This document shows positions 18,943 to 27,235 of a stretch of 58,377 nt of DNA, piece by piece. Source of the stretch: Gammaproteobacteria bacterium (GTDB lineage Bacteria; Pseudomonadota; Gammaproteobacteria; Thiohalobacterales; Thiohalobacteraceae); the NCBI GenBank assembly GCA_002699185.1, contig PABG01000121.1, positions 1-58,377 of the forward strand, given 5' to 3'. Both the position numbers and the translations under genes were made by a program. Positions within the stretch are counted from its first letter, which is position 1, and every line of letters begins with the position of its first letter. The notes under the pieces were generated by a model. That model saw only the letters and a list, made by a program, of their open reading frames with translations, was not told the DNA's origin and made no database searches.

Positions 18943-19620
18943 TCAGGCGCCGCGCTTCCGGCGCCGGTGTGCCCAGCGCGAAAGCAACAGGGCGGACACG
19001 GCCAGTATGGCCACCACCGCGACAAATACGGCCAGGGTCCGCGGCGTCGGGTTGCGGATGATGGCCAGGATACGGTCGATCAACAGGGCAATGGCGATCA
19101 TGCCCGGTGCCATGCCGAGCAGCGTGCCGATGAGATAATCCCGGAAACCGACATGAGAGGCGCCGGCCACCAGGTTGATGATGCTGAAGGGGGCGACCGG
19201 GATCACCCGCAGCAGGAACACGGTCAGGATGCCGCGCTGGCCGAGCCGGCTACTCACCGCGTTGATGCGTTCACCCGCCAGCTGGCGGATGCCGCGCCGG
19301 CCGAGGTGGGCACCGACGGCGTAGCCGGACGCGGCATTGGCGATGACGCCCAGCAGGGCATAGACAAAGCCGGCCAGCGCGCCGTAGGTCAGAATGGTCG
19401 CCACGATCAGGGCCGTGATCGGCATGATCAGCAGGCCGCCGACCACGAACAGAACGACCACCACCAGCGGCCCGTACCCGAAGTTGCGCACCGCCTCCAG
19501 CGTACCGAGCAGACGCTGCGGATCGGCCCATTCAGACAGTGGCGTCAGGCGCCAGGCCAGGACCAGTGCCAGAAGCACCAGGCCCAGTATCAGCCAGCGA
19601 TGGGAATGGCGTAGCGGCAT
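18943..19620 (-). CDS. TVP38/TMEM64 (VTT-domain) family inner-membrane protein
   Basis: A 225-residue protein with about five or six hydrophobic segments. The VTT/SNARE-associated domain signatures are visible: GPLVVVVLFVVGGLLIMPIT, then a Gly-rich GVIANAASGYAVGAHLGRRG and the FLLRVIPVAPFSIINLVAGA amphipathic re-entrant region. The family is related to DedA and is thought to be involved in lipid scrambling or transport; the precise role is unknown. It lies 108 bp upstream of the P-type ATPase on the same strand and is divergent from adk. Confidence 0.88.
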   Translation of the reverse strand: MPLRHSHRWLILGLVLLALVLAWRLTPLSEWADPQRLLGTLEAVRNFGYGPLVVVVLFVVGGLLIMPITALIVATILTYGALAGFVYALLGVIANAASGYAVGAHLGRRGIRQLAGERINAVSSRLGQRGILTVFLLRVIPVAPFSIINLVAGASHVGFRDYLIGTLLGMAPGMIAIALLIDRILAIIRNPTPRTLAVFVAVVAILAVSALLLSRWAHRRRKRGA

Positions 19621-19706
19621 GCGGCCTCGCAGGCGATTTCGGGCGGCTCAGTATACAGGTCCGAGCCATCAATATCTTCTATGCCTGCTAAAGAAATGCT
19701 CATGGA

Positions 19707-19735
19707 TTGAACCTGCCGGGCGAGTCGCGCACAAT
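19707..19735 (+). promoter_or_regulatory. Candidate sigma70 promoter of adk
   Basis: TTGAAC (19707-19712), a 17-bp spacer and CACAAT (19730-19735) lie 60 bp upstream of the adk GTG. The -35 matches consensus at 4 of 6 positions and the -10 at 4 of 6. No other pair with good spacing is seen in this divergent region. Confidence 0.5.
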
Positions 19736-19795
19736 TGCCGCCCACGCCGGGCGCCTGCCCGGGGAAACGATTCGACAGGTTGAAGGAGGAATTCC

Positions 19796-20437
19796 GTGAA
19801 GCTGATTCTTTTGGGCGCGCCCGGTGCGGGCAAGGGCACGGTCGCCAAGATGCTGACCGACATCGACGGTTCGGTGCAGATCTCCACCGGCGACATCCTG
19901 CGCGCCGCCGTGAAGGAGGGCACCGAGCTGGGCAAACAGGCCGAGGCTTACATGAAGGCGGGCGACCTGGTTCCGGATGAGCTCATCATGGGCATCATGG
20001 AGCAGCGCCTGCAGGAACCGGACTGCGCCAACGGCTTCCTGCTCGACGGTTTCCCCCGCACCATCCCGCAGGCCGAGCAACTCAAGGCGCTGCTGGACAA
20101 GCTGGGGATCAAGCTGGACATGGCCGTGAATCTGGAAGTGCCGCGCGAGGTCATCCTCGATCGCCTGACCACCCGGCGTACCTGCACCAATTGCGGTGCC
20201 ATCTACAACGTCAAGAGCGCCCCGCCCAAGGTTGAAGGTGTTTGCGACAAGTGCGGTGGTCCGGTGGTACAGCGTGACGATGAGACCGAGGAGGCCATTT
20301 CCAACCGCCTCGACGTCTATAACGAGAAGACGGCCCCGCTGGTCGAGTTCTACCGCAACGAGGGTCTGCTGCTGGATGTGAACGCCACTTCCAGCGATGA
20401 GGTGGTCAAGACCATCAAGGCCAGGCTCGCCGGCTGA
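19796..20437 (+). CDS. adk: Adenylate kinase
   Basis: A 213-residue nucleotide kinase interconverting 2 ADP with ATP plus AMP. The P-loop is GAPGAGKGT at the N-terminus; ISTGDILRAAV and DGFPRTIPQAEQ form the AMP site. The LID domain carries four cysteines (CTNCGAIYN and CDKCGG), so it is the zinc-binding long-LID form; many gammaproteobacterial Adk proteins lack these Cys. It starts at GTG 19796, preceded at ideal distance by AAGGAGGA. It is monocistronic, followed directly by a strong intrinsic terminator. Confidence 0.96.
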   Translation: MKLILLGAPGAGKGTVAKMLTDIDGSVQISTGDILRAAVKEGTELGKQAEAYMKAGDLVPDELIMGIMEQRLQEPDCANGFLLDGFPRTIPQAEQLKALLDKLGIKLDMAVNLEVPREVILDRLTTRRTCTNCGAIYNVKSAPPKVEGVCDKCGGPVVQRDDETEEAISNRLDVYNEKTAPLVEFYRNEGLLLDVNATSSDEVVKTIKARLAG

Positions 20438-20458
20438 TTCCCGCCTCCGGCTGCTCTG

Positions 20459-20489
20459 AAAACCCCCGCCCTGACGCGGGGGTTTTTGT
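20459..20489 (+). terminator. Rho-independent terminator of adk
   Basis: The stem AACCCCCGC / GCGGGGGTT with a CCTGAC loop is followed by a T-tract (TTTTTG). It lies 22 bp after the adk stop. Confidence 0.9.
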
Positions 20490-20519
20490 TTCCTGAGGTG
20501 TCCGCAATACCGCATCCAG

Positions 20520-20525
20520 TATAAT
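20520..20525 (+). promoter_or_regulatory. -10 box (TATAAT) immediately upstream of tamA
   Basis: A perfect TATAAT ends only 7 bp before the tamA ATG at 20533. No Shine-Dalgarno sequence is present between them, and the adk terminator lies just upstream. If used, transcription would begin at or within a base or two of the ATG, giving a leaderless mRNA. The -35 region (around 20497) is poor. Confidence 0.45.
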
Positions 20526-20532
20526 CCGGCCC

Positions 20533-22266
20533 ATGTCCGTGCGCCGGTTTCTCACCCTCCTGTTCCTGATGCTGTATCCGCAGCTGCTGCCGGCCGCGGA
20601 AATCAATATACGTATCGAGGGCCTGGGACAGGACAGCCTGCGCGCAAATGTCCTGGCACTGCTGTCACTGACCACCCTGAAGGAACGTGAGGCACCCTCC
20701 GAGGTGCGGGTGCGGCGTTATTTCAACCTGGCCGAACGGGAGATCCACACCGCGCTGGAACCCTTCGGTTATTACCGTCCGCAGATCGAGTCCCGTCTGC
20801 AGCGTACCGAGGCGGGCTGGCAGGCCAGCTTCGATATCGAGCCGGGGGAGCCGGTGCGGGTACGCGAGTTGGCGCTGGAGTTGCAGGGTCCGGGCCGCGA
20901 AGCACCGGACCTGCAGGTGCTGATTGATGATCCGCTGCTCGGTCTGGGCGAGGTGGCCGTGCATGCCCGCTATGAGGCCTTGAAGAAATCCCTGCTCGGC
21001 AAGGCACTGGAACTGGGCTACCTGGACGCCGCCTACACCCGTCACGAACTGCGCATCGATCCGGCTGCCGGGAGCGCGGCAGTGCTGCTGCAGCTGGATA
21101 CAGGTCGGCGCTATCGCTTCGGCGAGATCAGCTTCGAAGAGGCCGGGCTGCGCGAAACCCTGCTGCGCCGGTATCTAAGCTTTGCTCCGGGTGAGCCCTA
21201 CTCGGATCGCAAGCTGCTCGAGTTTCAGCGTGCCCTGCTCGACAGTGACTACTTCGAATCGGTGAACGTGGTCGATCAGCGCGAGGCCGCGCAGGATTAC
21301 GCCATCCCGATCGAAGTCCGCCTGGAGCCGCGCAAGCGCCATCGCTATACCGCGGGCATCGGTTTCGGTACCGATACGGGCGTGCGCGGCAAGCTGGGCT
21401 GGGAGGTGCGGCGCATCAACAGCCGCGGACACACCCTGCTGACCGAACTCAGGGCCTCGGAGATCCGCCAGGGCACGAGCGTGGAATACGGTATTCCGGT
21501 GCGCAATCCACGCACCGACCGCCTGAGCTTCACCGGTGCCGTGGAACAGGAGGACAGCGCTACGATCGAGAGTGACTCCCGCACCCTGGCGGCGAATCTG
21601 AGTCGGGTCCGGGGACGACTGCGCGAGAATCTGTCGCTGACCTTCCTGGATGAGGATTTCCGCCTGGGCGATCAGAAGGGCAGTACCCGGTTGCTGATGC
21701 CTGGCGTGGCCTGGACCTACATCAAGGCCGACGATCCCCTGATCACCCGGCATGGCTGGCGGGCGCAGCTGGAACTGCGCGGGGCGACCCCGGAACTCAT
21801 CTCCGAGACCCGCTTCCTGCAGCTCGTCGCCGGCGCCAAGTACATCCTTCCCCTCGGTTCCCGCGGACGCATTCTCACCCGCGGCCGGGTCGGTACCACC
21901 TGGATGTCGGACTTCGATGTGCTGCCGGCCTCGGTGCGCTTCTTCGCCGGCGGCGATCGCAGCGTGCGCGGCTTCGATTACCAGAAACTGGGGCCGACCG
22001 ACGCCAGCGGCGAGGTGGTCGGCGGCCGCCACCTGCTGACCGGCAGCCTTGAATACGAGCACAGGATCAGGGGCAAGTGGCGCGCCGCGGTGTTCGTCGA
22101 TACCGGCAACGCCTTCGATGATTTCGGCGACGAACTGGAAACCGGCGCCGGCATCGGGGTGCGGTGGGAATCACCCGTGGGTCTGCTGCGCGTCGACATC
22201 GCTTCGGCGGTCAGCCGTCCGGACAATCCGCTGCGGCTGCACATCACCCTGGGGCCGGACCTGTGA
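20533..22266 (+). CDS. tamA: Translocation and assembly module outer-membrane protein TamA
   Basis: A 577-residue Omp85-family protein. A signal peptide (RRFLTLLFLMLYPQLLPAA) precedes a POTRA region (residues about 24-260), then a 16-strand-type barrel. The barrel carries the signature FFAGGDRSVRGFDYQKLGPT (the RGF loop motif) and ends with an alternating strand terminating in Leu. TamA works with TamB in envelope assembly and phospholipid transport to the outer membrane. It overlaps tamB by 4 bp (GTGA), and this linkage supports the assignment over BamA. Confidence 0.93.
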   Translation: MSVRRFLTLLFLMLYPQLLPAAEINIRIEGLGQDSLRANVLALLSLTTLKEREAPSEVRVRRYFNLAEREIHTALEPFGYYRPQIESRLQRTEAGWQASFDIEPGEPVRVRELALELQGPGREAPDLQVLIDDPLLGLGEVAVHARYEALKKSLLGKALELGYLDAAYTRHELRIDPAAGSAAVLLQLDTGRRYRFGEISFEEAGLRETLLRRYLSFAPGEPYSDRKLLEFQRALLDSDYFESVNVVDQREAAQDYAIPIEVRLEPRKRHRYTAGIGFGTDTGVRGKLGWEVRRINSRGHTLLTELRASEIRQGTSVEYGIPVRNPRTDRLSFTGAVEQEDSATIESDSRTLAANLSRVRGRLRENLSLTFLDEDFRLGDQKGSTRLLMPGVAWTYIKADDPLITRHGWRAQLELRGATPELISETRFLQLVAGAKYILPLGSRGRILTRGRVGTTWMSDFDVLPASVRFFAGGDRSVRGFDYQKLGPTDASGEVVGGRHLLTGSLEYEHRIRGKWRAAVFVDTGNAFDDFGDELETGAGIGVRWESPVGLLRVDIASAVSRPDNPLRLHITLGPDL

Positions 22267-25200
22267 CGGCGCTGCGCCGCATCGGCTGGCTCATCGGCGT
22301 CCTGCTGCTCCTGCTGCTGCTGGTACTGCTGTGGCTGAGCCTGACCCCCAGCGGTCTGCGCACCGGCCTGGCACTGACCGCCCGGCTGGTGCCGGGTGAG
22401 CTGCGCTGGGAGGAGGTGGACGGCCGCCTCGCCGGACCGCTGCAGATCCATGGCCTGCACTTCAGCGGCGCCGCCGGCGATTACCGCCTGCAACGGCTCG
22501 ATTTCGACTGGTCTCCGAAGGCCCTGGCCGACATGACCCTGGCCGTGGAGCGGCTGCACCTGGACGGATTGCGCCTGGCCCCGGCGCCCGCGTCCGGGAC
22601 GCCCGCTGCCGCTGCGGAACAAACCGCCCTGCCCGATATCCGGCTGCCGCTGCGCATCAGGGTACGCGACGTGCAACTCAACGGCATGGAATTCATACCG
22701 CCCGACGGCGCGGCGCAACGTATTGAACGGCTGCAGCTCAACGCGGACGCTGCCGGCAGCACAGTGAGTCTGCAGCACCTGGAACTGGTGCTGGCCGGCG
22801 TGACGGTGCAGGCCGGCGGCCACGTTGCCCTCGACCCCGACAGCCAGACCCAGCTCGATTTCCAGTGGCACGCGGCCCTTTCCGAGTTGCCAGCCTATGC
22901 CGGTGCCGGCACGCTGCGCGGCACTCCGGCAATGCTGACGCTGACGCATCGTCTGAAGCAGCCGGCCCCGGCGGAGTTGGAACTGCAGGTGCGTGAACCC
23001 CTGGACGCGCTGCAATGGACACTGGCAGTGTCGCTGCCGCCTGCCGCTCTGCCCGAGTTCGCTCCGGAACTGCCCGAGCATACGCTCGGCCTGACGCTGC
23101 AGGCCGGCGGCGATCTCTCCGCCGCGCATTTCGAAGCCAGCCTGGTCAGCGATCATCCCGATCTGCAGGGGGAGCCGCTGAGCCTCCAGGGCCGATTGCG
23201 CCACAGCGACTGGAACCATTACCGCCTGGAGTCGACCGAACTTCAGCTGGCCGGGAACCGTCTGCAGGTGAATGCCGACTGGACACTCGATACAGCCAGC
23301 GGCCGGTTGGAACTGGACTGGCCGGCCCTGGCCTGGCCACCGCTGACACCGGCGTTCAGCGCTGCCGACGGCCGGCTGGTCTGGCAGGGCGGCAGGCAGG
23401 ATTTCACGCTCGAACTGCACACGGCGCTGGCCGGGCAGTCCGTGCCGGCTGCGCAGCTCGCCCTGCAGGGGCGCGGGGATGCAGAAGGATTTTCCCTGGA
23501 TCGGTTCCGGGCCGGACTGCTCGACGGCCAGATGCAGGGGAAGGGTCGGATCGGCTGGGGCGATACACTGGACTGGCGTCTGAGCTTCAGCGCACAGGAC
23601 ATCGATCCGGGCCGCCACTGGCCGGACTGGCCGGGGCGGCTGTCAGCGGTGCTGGAATCCAGCGGCGAGCTGAAGGGCGAGACGCTGACAGCCGGGGTAG
23701 AGCTGCAGCAACTGGACGGACAGTTGCGCGGTCTGCCGCTGACCGGCGGCGGCAGCTTCGCGCTCGGTCCCGACGGCTGGCGCTTCGCCGATCTCGCATT
23801 GCGCACGGGCGCGAACCGGCTGACCCTGAACGGTGGACCGCACGAGGCGGACGGGTTGCGCTGGCGGCTGGACTTCCCCGAGCTGGCCGACACCCTGCCG
23901 GGCATCCGGGGTGCGGCGGTGGGTCAGGGCCGGCTGCAGGGTGCCTGGCCGCAGAGCCGGATCACGGGTGAGTTGCGACTGGAGGCGCTGGAACACGCCG
24001 ATCTGATGATGGCGCAGGCCGAGCTCGACTTCGATGCCGGACTGGGCAGTCCGGATGCGCCCGTGCAGTTGCAGCTCCAGGGCCGGGGCTGGCAGTGGCA
24101 GGCACGCGAACTGGACAGGGTCAGCGCGGAGCTTACTGGCAGTCTTGCCAGGCACCGGCTGCAGGTCGATGCCGGCGGGCCTTCGCATGCGCTGCAGCTG
24201 GCGCTGAACGGCAGCTGGCAGGACCCCGACTGGAGCGGGCGCATCGTCCGGCTCGACTGGACCCTGCCGGAGACCGGCGCCTGGACGCTGAAGGAGGCCG
24301 TGGCCATGACCCTGGGGCCCGAGGCCGCGCGGGTCGATCCCGCCTGCTGGCAGCAGGCGGCGGCCGCGTTGTGCCTGGAAGGCCGTGCCGCCCGCGCCTG
24401 GACCGACTGGCAGGCCGAGCTCCGACTCGACGGACTGCCCCTGAACCGGCTGCAGCCCTGGCTGCCGGTGGGGGTCGGGTTCGATTCAAGCCTGTCGGCG
24501 CGGCTGTCCGCGCAGCAGGCCGAAGGCCGCTTGCGCAGCGAGGGCAGGCTTGATCTGCCGGCCGGGACGGTGGCCTGGGGCGAGGGCGAGGGCCGGCAGC
24601 GGCTTGCGCACGGCGCGGGCACCCTGGACTGGCGGCTGGATGCAGAAGGTCTCCAGGCCGTCGCCCGGCTTGGTCTGCTGGAGCAGGATCATCTGAGCGC
24701 CGAAGTGAACCTGCCCGGTTTCCGGCCGGGGGTGGCGATGGATCAGCAGACCATTACCGGTCGCCTGCAGGGCGGGATCCGCCGACTCGAGGTGATTGAA
24801 CTGTTCGTCCCCGCCGTCACCCGGGTGCAGGGGCGGCTGGACATCGACAGCCGCATCGCCGGCCGCCTGATCGCCCCGGAACTGGAACTCGGGGCGCGGC
24901 TGCATGAGGCCGCCCTGTGGGTGCCGGCAGCCGGTATTCATATCGAGGACATCGGGCTGGAGTTGGCTTCGGCCGCCGACGGGCAGCTGCGATTGCAGGG
25001 CGGGGCGCGTTCCGGCGGGGGCCGGATCGGGCTCGACGGCACACTGGATCTGGCCCGGTTGCCGGACTGGCGCTTGCAGCTTGGTGTCGAGGGCGAGGAG
25101 TTCCTGGTGCTGGATGTGCCCGAGGCGCGGTTGCCGGTCTCACCCGAGCTGGAACTGAAGGTGCAGCCGTCGCGCATCGATCTTGCCGGCCGGGTGCATG

Positions 25201-26006
25201 TGCCGGAGGCGCGGCTGGCACCGCGTGATTTCAGCGGCGCGGTCGGACCGTCACGCGATGTGGTTGTGGTCACAGGGGAGGCTCAGCCGCCGCCGCACTG
25301 GGAGGTTCATACGCGGGTGACGCTGAGTCTGGGCGAGGCGGTCATGTTCGAGGGCTACGGCCTGACCGGGCGCCTCGCCGGCCAGATCGAGCTGATCGAC
25401 GAGCCGGGCCAGCTGACCCGCGCCCGGGGTGAACTGCAGGTGGTCGACGGCAGCTATGCGGCCTATGGCCAGACGCTGGAGATCACCCAGGGCCGGGTGA
25501 TCTACAGCGGTGGTCCGGTGGACAACCCGGCACTGGATGCCACCGCCGTGCGCCGGGTCGACGAGGTTACCGCCGGCCTCCGGCTGGGAGGCTTCCTGCA
25601 GGATCCGGAACTGGAGTTGTTCTCGCGGCCAGCGATGGCCGAGGGCGATGTCCTGTCCTATCTGATGCTGGGGCGGCCCATGGCCGGGGCAAGCGGGGCC
25701 GAGGGACAGTTGTTGATGCGCGCTGCCACCGCCATGGGGGTGAAGGGTGGCAATGCCCTGGCCGGGCAGATCGGCGAAAGCCTGGGGCTGGACGAGGTCA
25801 GCGTCAGCGGCGGCGAGACCGCGCAGGATGCCTCGCTGGTGCTGGGCAAGTATCTCTCGCCGCGCCTGTACGTGAACTACAGTGTGGGTCTGTTCGAAAA
25901 CCTCAGTACCCTCAATCTGCGCTACGAGCTGTCCAGGCGCTGGACCCTGGAGAGCGAGGTCGGCGTCGAGAGCGGGGTGGATCTGCTGTTCAATATCGAG
26001 CGGTGA
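22263..26006 (+). CDS. tamB: Translocation and assembly module protein TamB (AsmA-like)
   Basis: A 1247-residue protein anchored by one N-terminal helix (residues about 8-27, Leu-rich). A very long, repetitive beta-rich periplasmic stretch follows, then the C-terminal TamB (DUF490) domain with YAAYGQTLEITQGRVIYSG and PELELFSRPAMAEGDVLSYL. Such proteins form a hydrophobic beta-taco groove that bridges the two membranes and carries phospholipids. The start chosen is the GTG at 22263 inside the tamA stop; the 33 in-frame codons before it overlap the tamA barrel. Length is in the family range. Confidence 0.93.
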   Translation: MTALRRIGWLIGVLLLLLLLVLLWLSLTPSGLRTGLALTARLVPGELRWEEVDGRLAGPLQIHGLHFSGAAGDYRLQRLDFDWSPKALADMTLAVERLHLDGLRLAPAPASGTPAAAAEQTALPDIRLPLRIRVRDVQLNGMEFIPPDGAAQRIERLQLNADAAGSTVSLQHLELVLAGVTVQAGGHVALDPDSQTQLDFQWHAALSELPAYAGAGTLRGTPAMLTLTHRLKQPAPAELELQVREPLDALQWTLAVSLPPAALPEFAPELPEHTLGLTLQAGGDLSAAHFEASLVSDHPDLQGEPLSLQGRLRHSDWNHYRLESTELQLAGNRLQVNADWTLDTASGRLELDWPALAWPPLTPAFSAADGRLVWQGGRQDFTLELHTALAGQSVPAAQLALQGRGDAEGFSLDRFRAGLLDGQMQGKGRIGWGDTLDWRLSFSAQDIDPGRHWPDWPGRLSAVLESSGELKGETLTAGVELQQLDGQLRGLPLTGGGSFALGPDGWRFADLALRTGANRLTLNGGPHEADGLRWRLDFPELADTLPGIRGAAVGQGRLQGAWPQSRITGELRLEALEHADLMMAQAELDFDAGLGSPDAPVQLQLQGRGWQWQARELDRVSAELTGSLARHRLQVDAGGPSHALQLALNGSWQDPDWSGRIVRLDWTLPETGAWTLKEAVAMTLGPEAARVDPACWQQAAAALCLEGRAARAWTDWQAELRLDGLPLNRLQPWLPVGVGFDSSLSARLSAQQAEGRLRSEGRLDLPAGTVAWGEGEGRQRLAHGAGTLDWRLDAEGLQAVARLGLLEQDHLSAEVNLPGFRPGVAMDQQTITGRLQGGIRRLEVIELFVPAVTRVQGRLDIDSRIAGRLIAPELELGARLHEAALWVPAAGIHIEDIGLELASAADGQLRLQGGARSGGGRIGLDGTLDLARLPDWRLQLGVEGEEFLVLDVPEARLPVSPELELKVQPSRIDLAGRVHVPEARLAPRDFSGAVGPSRDVVVVTGEAQPPPHWEVHTRVTLSLGEAVMFEGYGLTGRLAGQIELIDEPGQLTRARGELQVVDGSYAAYGQTLEITQGRVIYSGGPVDNPALDATAVRRVDEVTAGLRLGGFLQDPELELFSRPAMAEGDVLSYLMLGRPMAGASGAEGQLLMRAATAMGVKGGNALAGQIGESLGLDEVSVSGGETAQDASLVLGKYLSPRLYVNYSVGLFENLSTLNLRYELSRRWTLESEVGVESGVDLLFNIER

Positions 26007-26031
26007 TGCCAGCTGCCGGGAGAGTTCAACG

Positions 26032-26125
26032 CAGCGGGCTGGATGGGTGAAGGCGCTTGCGCCGTACCCCATCTCCAGGCCGGGTGACGCCGGCTTGCGC
26101 TGCGCTTCATCCATCCAGCCTGCTG
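26032..26125. repeat. Long inverted repeat downstream of tamB (family C)
   Basis: The left arm CAGCGGGCTGGATGGGTGAA (26032-26051) pairs imperfectly with the right arm TTCATCCATCCAGCCTGCTG (26106-26125). Smaller hairpins lie inside (AAGGCGCTTGCGCC). It occupies the gap between the convergent tamB and chalcone-isomerase-like genes. A related arm (GGATGGGTGAAG) occurs at 40066-40077. Confidence 0.8.
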
Positions 26126-26129
26126 AATA

Positions 26130-26684
26130 TCACCCGTCGCCGCCGAGGATACCGCCGGCCCCCAACCAGATACCCAGATACAGCCGGGCCAGTTCCGGAT
26201 CGGGCTGAAACAGCACCCGCCGGCCGTTGTGATCGAGCGTCAGGCCGCTGTCCGGGAGCCGGCACAGGCGGTAGCTGTCGCCGACGCGGATATCGACATA
26301 GGCCGCGTGCAGCCGCGCCAGGCCGTCACTGAACGCCTGCAGACGCGGCGCCGGATGCTGCCGTTGCAGGATCCGGTGTGCCGCCTCGATCAGGATTTCC
26401 CGCGCCAGGTCGCGATGATAGCGGGCCTCGATGCAGGTGCTGGCATCGGTGGCCAGCAGCTGCGGCAGCGGTTGTGGCGCGGGGGCGTAGACACCGAGGC
26501 TGTAGACCCGGAACAGTCCGCCATAACGAATGGTATCCTGCCGGATCAGGGACAGGCGTTCGTCCCCGACCTCCACCGCCGCCGGCAGCGCCACCTCGGC
26601 CCGGACCGGCGCCGCCAGCGCCAGCAGCAGACCGATCAGCCAGCCTCGAACAGATCGTGCGCGCAGTATGGCGACATGCATCAT
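26130..26684 (-). CDS. Chalcone isomerase-like family protein
   Basis: A 184-residue exported protein: signal peptide (VRGWLIGLLLALAAPVRA), then a chalcone-isomerase-like fold region with RQDTIRYGGLFRVYSLGVYA and IEARYHRDLAREILIEAAH. Bacterial members are not flavonoid enzymes; fatty-acid binding is suspected from structural relatives, but the function is unproven. The start ATG at 26684 overlaps the stop of the DUF3833 gene (ATGATG context); an upstream in-frame start would run far into that gene. It is last in the minus-strand lipid operon. Confidence 0.8.
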   Translation of the reverse strand: MMHVAILRARSVRGWLIGLLLALAAPVRAEVALPAAVEVGDERLSLIRQDTIRYGGLFRVYSLGVYAPAPQPLPQLLATDASTCIEARYHRDLAREILIEAAHRILQRQHPAPRLQAFSDGLARLHAAYVDIRVGDSYRLCRLPDSGLTLDHNGRRVLFQPDPELARLYLGIWLGAGGILGGDG

Positions 26685-27235
26685 GGCGCAGCCGTCCCGG
26701 CATCGGTCTTGATGAACACCAGCGTGACCTCGCCCAGCCGGATGCCCCATTTGCTCATGGTGGCGCGGTTGATCATCACCCGCTCGTCCTGCAGGAACAT
26801 CCAGTCATCGAAGTGCACGACATAGTGTTTGCCGCCCACTTCCAGGCGCAGCCGGTATTCCCAGTTCAGGGCATTGCCGTATTGCGCTCCGCGGGCCACT
26901 CCGACCACATCGTCGGCCCGACCCTCGTAATGGTGTGCGTCCAGCTTGCGGATGCGCCAGATGCGCTGCTGGCGTTCGCCGTCGGCATAGACGAAGTCCT
27001 CCTGCAGCACCAGCTCGTCGCCTTCCATCCGGCCCTGGATATCGACGTGGAACCGACGTTTAACCTCGCCGCGACGGTTCTGGAACATCCCCCAGGCCTG
27101 CAGCCCGCCCTGGAAGTACTCCTCCAGCACCAGCGCTGGTTGCTGACCCTGGTAGTCCTGCGCCTGCATGTGACTACACCCGGCGCTCAGCCACAGGCCG
27201 CAGGCGATCAGTATCAGCAGGGACAATCTCATCAT
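26681..27235 (-). CDS. DUF3833 family lipoprotein
   Basis: A 184-residue lipoprotein: the N-terminus MMRLSLLILIACGLWLSAGC has a clear lipobox ending at Cys20. The rest is beta-rich with LEEYFQGGLQAWGMFQNRRG, typical of DUF3833, and IWRIRKLDAHHYEGRADDVVG. Function is unknown. The family is repeatedly found with cyclopropane-fatty-acid-synthase-like, DUF1365 and chalcone-isomerase-like genes, as here. Its 5' end overlaps the MFS gene by 62 bp, and the signal sequence is needed, so the overlap is probably real. Confidence 0.82.
   Translation of the reverse strand: MMRLSLLILIACGLWLSAGCSHMQAQDYQGQQPALVLEEYFQGGLQAWGMFQNRRGEVKRRFHVDIQGRMEGDELVLQEDFVYADGERQQRIWRIRKLDAHHYEGRADDVVGVARGAQYGNALNWEYRLRLEVGGKHYVVHFDDWMFLQDERVMINRATMSKWGIRLGEVTLVFIKTDAGTAAP

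Noticed and set aside
20533-22266. BamA as an alternative identity for TamA.
   Set aside because: Shorter length and coupling to tamB fit TamA; BamA would have five POTRA domains and about 750-800 residues.
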